DNA of 64,000 nt from Planotetraspora mira. GTDB taxonomy: Bacteria > Actinomycetota > Actinomycetes > Streptosporangiales > Streptosporangiaceae. Every line of letters starts with the position of its first letter. Positions within the stretch are counted from its first letter, which is position 1. Where the stretch lies: the NCBI RefSeq assembly GCF_016863275.1, contig NZ_BOOO01000017.1:1-64000 (forward strand), given 5' to 3'. Below the pieces are notes generated by a model that had not been told where the DNA came from, searched no databases, and was given only the letters and a program-made list of their open reading frames with translations. Below are positions 60,296 through 64,000 of the stretch, in pieces. Made by a program: the position numbers and the translations under genes.

Positions 60296-61504
60296 TCATG
60301 CCGCGCCGGTCAGCTCCCGCGCCCGCACCCGGGCCCACGTCTCCGCGGCCAGCACGGCTTCGAGCGTCATCTCGCCGACGGCCTGGTCGTGCTCGCCCAT
60401 CACGCGTTCGACCGTGTCGGTGATCTCGAGGAACGACAGGCGCCCGTCGAGGAAGGCCGCGACGCACTCCTCGTTGGCGGCGTTGAACACCGCGGGCGTC
60501 GTTCCCCCCGCTTCCCCGGCCGCGCAGGCCAGGCGGAGGCCGGGGAAGGCGTCGTGGTCGACGGGAAGGAAATCCCAGGAGGACGCCCTGGTCCAGTCAC
60601 AGGCGGGCGCGGCGTCCGGCACACGGTCGGGCCACGACATTCCCAGGGCGAGCGCCATGCGGATGTCCGGTGGAGCGACCTGGGCCAGGGTCGAGCCGTC
60701 GTGGAACTCGACCATGGAGTGGACCATCACCTGCGGATGGACGACGACCTCGATCCGGTCGAAGGGGATGTCGAACAGGAGATGGGCCTCGATGACCTCC
60801 AGCCCCTTGTTGACCAGGTTCGCGCAGTTGACCGTGATGACCGGCCCCATGTTCCAGACCGGGTGCGCGAGCGCCTGTTCGGCGGTGACGTCCGCCATCT
60901 CGGCGCGGGTGCGTCCGCGGAAGGGTCCGCCGCTGGCGGTGACGATCAGGCGGCGTACCTCTTCCGTCTTCCCGCCCTGGAGGCACTGGAAGAGCGCGGA
61001 GTGCTCGGAGTCGACCGGGATGATCTGGCCGGGCGCCGCCAGTTTCTTGACCAGCGCCCCTCCGACGATGAGCGATTCCTTGTTCGCGAGGATCAGCCTG
61101 CTCCCGGCCTCCAGCGCCGCCAGGGTGGGCGCGAGACCGACCGAGCCGGTGATGCCGTTGAGCACCGCGTCACAGGGCAACGAGGCGAGCCGCGCCGAGG
61201 CGTCGGGACCGCAGACGATCTCCGGCAGAGACGACCCGGCGGAGCCGAGGCCGCGCCGCCGGGCTTCCGCCCGCAGCGCGTCCTGGAATCTCCGCGCGCC
61301 GTCGGCCGCGGCGATGCCCACGTAGCCGACCTCCAGGTCGAGCGCCTGCCGGGCGAGGAGGTCGAGATCCCCGCCGCCGGCGGAGAGGGCCCTGACGCGG
61401 AAGCGGCCGGCGTTGCGCTGGATGACGTCGATCGCCTGGGTGCCGATCGACCCGGTCGACCCGAGAAGAACGAGGCTGCGGGGCTCGTGGTGCGGGGAAG
61501 GCAT
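60296..61504 (-). CDS. ispC: 1-deoxy-D-xylulose 5-phosphate reductoisomerase, divergent
   Basis: 402 residues. NADPH motif LLGSTGSIGTQAIDVI, LANKESLIVGGALV, metal ligands IPVDSEHSALFQCL and NKGLEVIEAH, TASGGPFRGRT, and the flexible loop LAHPVWNMGPVITV. It makes 2-C-methyl-D-erythritol 4-phosphate in the MEP isoprenoid pathway. In the motif VNCANLVNKGLE the Cys stands where E. coli has Ser222, a phosphate/phosphonate-binding residue. The gene stands alone, not beside rseP and ispG as usual in actinomycetes, so it may be a second copy. Confidence 0.9.
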   Translation of the reverse strand: MPSPHHEPRSLVLLGSTGSIGTQAIDVIQRNAGRFRVRALSAGGGDLDLLARQALDLEVGYVGIAAADGARRFQDALRAEARRRGLGSAGSSLPEIVCGPDASARLASLPCDAVLNGITGSVGLAPTLAALEAGSRLILANKESLIVGGALVKKLAAPGQIIPVDSEHSALFQCLQGGKTEEVRRLIVTASGGPFRGRTRAEMADVTAEQALAHPVWNMGPVITVNCANLVNKGLEVIEAHLLFDIPFDRIEVVVHPQVMVHSMVEFHDGSTLAQVAPPDIRMALALGMSWPDRVPDAAPACDWTRASSWDFLPVDHDAFPGLRLACAAGEAGGTTPAVFNAANEECVAAFLDGRLSFLEITDTVERVMGEHDQAVGEMTLEAVLAAETWARVRARELTGAA

Positions 61505-61605
61505 GATCGGATGCTATCGACGCCCTCCGGCCGCCCTCTCAGCGGTCGGAATCCGATCCTGGGGATGGGGGTCACAGACGCGCATGTATAGGTAACGATG
61601 TAATC

Positions 61606-62055
61606 ATGGAGTCGCTTTATGATCACGCAGGCGGTCACGACGGCCTTCACCGGTTCATCGACATCTTCTACGCCAGTGTCCTGTCCGATCCGCTGCTGCA
61701 GCCGTTGTTCGGCGCGGGACGGCCTGAGCACGTGGCACACCTGACGGCCTTCACCGCCGAGACCTTCGGCGGTCCCGAAACGTTCTCCCAGGAAATGGGT
61801 GGTTTTCTCGGGCTCATCGAAGTCCACCGCGGTCTGAGGATCAGCGAGCCGCAACGGCAGCGGTTCGTCGAGTTGTACATGGCGGCCGCGGATCGGGCAG
61901 GGCTTCCCGCCGACCCGCCGTTCCGTGAGGCGCTCCGGTCCCACGTCGAGTTCGGCTCGCAGGTGGCCGTGCAGAACTCCCATGCGGAGACCGATGACCA
62001 GTTGCACCCGCTCCGCGAGGTCCCGCACTGGGACTGGCCCACACCGTCCGCATGA
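61606..62055 (+). CDS. Truncated hemoglobin, group II-like
   Basis: 149 residues. MESLYDHAGGHDGLHRFIDI, FYASVLSDPLLQPLFG, HVAHLTAFTAETFGGPETFS, and EVHRGLRISEPQRQRFVELY, which contains the proximal His (H in VHRGL). The Tyr in FYASV fits the B10 ligand-contact position. It probably binds O2 or NO in oxidative or nitrosative defence. The ATG lacks a strong RBS; a TATAGG hexamer lies upstream. It is the second globin in the window besides Hmp. Confidence 0.9.
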   Translation: MESLYDHAGGHDGLHRFIDIFYASVLSDPLLQPLFGAGRPEHVAHLTAFTAETFGGPETFSQEMGGFLGLIEVHRGLRISEPQRQRFVELYMAAADRAGLPADPPFREALRSHVEFGSQVAVQNSHAETDDQLHPLREVPHWDWPTPSA

Positions 62056-62116
62056 TCCCCGCCCCGCGGGTCACCGCTGTTCGCATGCGTAGAAGGCGGT
62101 GACACGGGCGGCGGGG

Positions 62117-62710
62117 TCAGACCGCCCCGGCAGGCCGGGCGCGCACACCGTCGAGGGCGATTCCGAGCACCCGCTCGCGCTGCTCGTCGTCGACGAAGGA
62201 CGCTCCGGTGATTCCGCCGACCAGGCGGAGCACGTCGTCGAAGCTGATGTCCGCGCGGGCGTCCCCGGCCTCCTGCGCCCGTGCGAACAGCGGCTCCCCT
62301 GCTCCGTACATGATGTCTCTGCACGAGCGGAACATCGCGGATTCGCGGTTGAGCGCTTCGGAGATCGCGGCCTTTGTAGCGACATATCCGACGAAGCGTC
62401 GCAACCAGGTGACGAGGGCCTCCCACGGCGGCAGGCCGGCCACCTTCTCGGCCTCACGGCGGAGCCCCTCCACATCGTCGACGTACACCGCGTCGAACAG
62501 GTCCTGGCGCGTCGGGAAGTTGCGGTAGAGGGTGCCGATGCCGACGCCCGCCCGGCGCGCGATGTCCTCCAGCGACGCCCCGGTGCCGTGCTGGGCGAAG
62601 GCCTCACGCGCCGCGACGAGCAGGGCGTCGAAGTTCCTCCGGGCGTCGGCACGGTGCGGGCGCCGCACCACGTCGGCGGAGCCGGTGCCTGTGATTGTTC
62701 TCTCTGTCAC
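62117..62710 (-). CDS. TetR-family regulator (SbtR-like)
   Basis: 197 residues from a GTG with GGGAG six bases upstream. Helix-turn-helix: FDALLVAAREAFAQHGTGAS, LEDIARRAGVGIGTLYRNFP, TRQDLFDAVYVDDVEGLRRE. C-terminal SbtR-like region LPPWEALVTWLRRFVGYVAT. It is divergent from an MFS exporter; two matching 18-bp palindromes lie in its promoter. Drug-responsive derepression of the exporter is likely. Confidence 0.9.
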   Translation of the reverse strand: MTERTITGTGSADVVRRPHRADARRNFDALLVAAREAFAQHGTGASLEDIARRAGVGIGTLYRNFPTRQDLFDAVYVDDVEGLRREAEKVAGLPPWEALVTWLRRFVGYVATKAAISEALNRESAMFRSCRDIMYGAGEPLFARAQEAGDARADISFDDVLRLVGGITGASFVDDEQRERVLGIALDGVRARPAGAV

Positions 62711-62753
62711 AGATGACTCCCAGGTAAGGCGGCCGTTTGTCAGCGGAGGCTTG

Positions 62754-62771
62754 CCTCCGTTATTGTGGAGG
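62754..62771. promoter_or_regulatory. TetR operator copy 1
   Basis: CCTCCGTTATTGTGGAGG, with arms CCTCC/GGAGG. It has the same form as copy 2, which starts 22 bases later (about two helical turns). Confidence 0.75.
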
Positions 62772-62775
62772 CATA

Positions 62776-62793
62776 CCTCCGCTATTGCGGAGG
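62776..62793. promoter_or_regulatory. TetR operator copy 2
   Basis: CCTCCGCTATTGCGGAGG, perfect 7-base arms around TATT, lying between tetR and the MFS gene. Confidence 0.8.
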
Positions 62794-62915
62794 TTCTCCT
62801 CCACTTTACAGCCTGGGTCGTCGTCCGCGGATGCCGTGAGAGGCACCGGCGGCCGGCCTCCTCGCCGGCATGCCCCCCCGCGGCCCAGGCGTCATTCATA
62901 GTCGAAGGACTCTTC

Positions 62916-64000
62916 ATGGCAGGCGCCACCTCAACGGCGCGGCGCACCTTCCTGGTGCTGTCCGCCGCCGCCGCCGCATTCTCGATCATGCAGTCGCTGG
63001 TCACCCCGGTGCTGCCGACCATCCAGCACGATCTGCACACCAGCCAGGGCACGGTGACCTGGGTGCTGACGGCGTGGTTGTTGTCCGCGTCGGTCGCGAC
63101 CCCTCTGCTGGGCCGCATCGGCGACATGATCGGCAAGGAGCGCACCCTTCTCGTCGCCCTCGGCGCGATCGCCGTCGGGTGCCTGATCGCCGCGCTCGCC
63201 CCGAACCTCGGGGTGCTGATCGTCGGCCGGGTGGTCCAGGGGCTCGGCGGAGCGGTGTTCCCGGTGTCGTTCGGGATCATCCGCGACGAGTTCCCCCCTG
63301 AGCGGGTGCCTTCCGCGGTCGGCGGCCTTTCCGCCGTCATCGCCGCCGGAGGCGGCCTGGGCATCGTGCTGGCCGGTCCGATCGTCGGAGCGCTGGACTG
63401 GCGGTGGCTTTTCTGGATTCCGATGATCGTCGTGACGGTGACCGCGATCCTCGCCTACAGGTATGTGCCGGAGTCTCCGGTGCGGACTCCGGGGCGCGTC
63501 GACTGGCTGGCCGCGGTGCTCCTGTCGGGGTGGCTGGTGGCGCTGCTGGTCCCGCTCAGCGAGGCCTCGTCGTGGGGCTGGGGGTCGGCCCGGACGATCG
63601 CGTCGTTCGCCGCCGCGGTGGTCCTGTTCGCCCTGTGGATCACGGTCGAGACGAGGTCCCGCAACCCGCTGATCGACATGCGGATGATGCGGCTGCCCGC
63701 CGTGTGGACGACCAACCTCGTGGCGCTGCTGTTCGGCGCGGGCATGTTCTCCGTGTACGCGTTCCTGCCGCAGTTCATGCAGATACCCCGGGCGGCGGGC
63801 TACGGGTTCGGCTCCACGGTCACCGGCGCCGGTCTCCTGATGTTGCCCATGCTCGTGACGATGGCCGTCGGCGGAACGGTCAGCGGCCCGATCTCCCGTC
63901 GCGTCGGAGCCAAGGCCCAACTCGTGTGGGGGTCGGCGGGCAGCATGCTCTCGTGCGCCGCGTTCGCCGTCTATCACGATCAGCCGTGGCAGATCGCCGT
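62916..64000 (+). CDS. MFS transporter, DHA2-type drug exporter, 3' truncated by window end
   Basis: At least 361 residues; the frame is still open at the window end. The ATG has GAAGGA upstream. The 14-helix DHA2 family is suggested by VTPVLPTIQHDLHTSQGTVT, WVLTAWLLSASVATPLLGRI, GDMIGKERTLLV (motif A), RVVQGLGGAVFPVSFGIIRD, and GGLSAVIAAGGGLGIVLAGP (motif C, antiporter type). It is probably a proton-driven exporter of drugs or toxic metabolites, controlled by the divergent TetR protein. Confidence 0.92.
   Translation, partial: MAGATSTARRTFLVLSAAAAAFSIMQSLVTPVLPTIQHDLHTSQGTVTWVLTAWLLSASVATPLLGRIGDMIGKERTLLVALGAIAVGCLIAALAPNLGVLIVGRVVQGLGGAVFPVSFGIIRDEFPPERVPSAVGGLSAVIAAGGGLGIVLAGPIVGALDWRWLFWIPMIVVTVTAILAYRYVPESPVRTPGRVDWLAAVLLSGWLVALLVPLSEASSWGWGSARTIASFAAAVVLFALWITVETRSRNPLIDMRMMRLPAVWTTNLVALLFGAGMFSVYAFLPQFMQIPRAAGYGFGSTVTGAGLLMLPMLVTMAVGGTVSGPISRRVGAKAQLVWGSAGSMLSCAAFAVYHDQPWQIA

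Noticed and set aside
62701-62820. Short CRISPR-like repeats (CCTCC/GGAGG words)
   Set aside because: Only two palindromic copies in a TetR promoter; this is an operator pair, not an array.
62117-63364. 415-codon version of the TetR gene
   Set aside because: The upstream part is antisense to the MFS transporter. A GTG at 62710 has a good RBS and gives a normal TetR length.

Overview
The window is very GC-rich, coding-dense DNA with frequent GTG/TTG starts, strong codon third-position GC and several probable leaderless genes. That fits an actinomycete, perhaps in or near the Streptosporangiales; the genus cannot be fixed from the sequence. It looks chromosomal. No rRNA, intact tRNA, CRISPR array, insertion sequence or prophage is visible.

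Layout. 0-4 kb: two ECF sigma-factor units, one of the ECF42/DGPF type and one with a membrane partner. 4-8.3 kb: a short-chain dehydrogenase (SDR) divergent from an ArsR regulator, then an NO-detoxification block (NsrR, flavohemoglobin, a small His-rich membrane protein, a CGNR regulator). 8.3-10.8 kb: a large polymorphic-toxin-like protein with an extracellular-contractile-injection-type N-terminus and a C-terminal WHH nuclease. 11-19 kb: secreted phosphoesterase, membrane protein, Tat-exported L-amino-acid oxidase, CseB/CseC-like two-component system, membrane-anchored EEP phosphatase. 19-30.9 kb: a run of regulator/oxidoreductase pairs, including a DUF2218-methyltransferase fusion, an RclR/RclA-type reactive-chlorine pair, and SDRs facing TetR and Rrf2 regulators. 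31-40 kb: kinase-like, membrane and Nudix-like proteins, N-formylglutamate amidohydrolase, a MarR/F420-type redox operon, a racemase and a pentapeptide-repeat membrane protein. 40-46.9 kb: hydrolase, small and hypothetical genes, partly of lower GC, with a 31-bp imperfect direct repeat. 47-52.5 kb: a B12-dependent diol/glycerol dehydratase operon with its reactivase and a GlcG/PduO-C-like protein. 52.8-60.3 kb: SDR and TetR genes, a GAF regulator with AcoD-type aldehyde dehydrogenase and DUF779 protein, then a second aldehyde dehydrogenase with a PadR regulator. 60.3-64 kb: a stand-alone IspC with an unusual active-site Cys, a truncated hemoglobin, and a TetR/MFS pair cut by the window end.

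How it fits together. The region is dominated by small redox or detoxification enzymes, each beside its own one-component regulator. In most of these pairs the intergenic DNA carries clear inverted repeats, often two or three copies, that are good operator candidates. The diol dehydratase would produce aldehydes, and two aldehyde dehydrogenases lie within 6 kb, so a B12-dependent diol-to-acid route without a visible microcompartment is plausible.

Most notable items: the WHH nuclease toxin without an evident immunity gene; the RclR/RclA pair with both sensing cysteines apparently conserved; the fused-subunit diol dehydratase operon; the IspC-like enzyme with Cys at the phosphate-binding Ser position; and the multi-copy operators, especially GTCGTAAC-N7-GTTACGAC (three copies) and GGTACG-N8-CGTACC (three copies).
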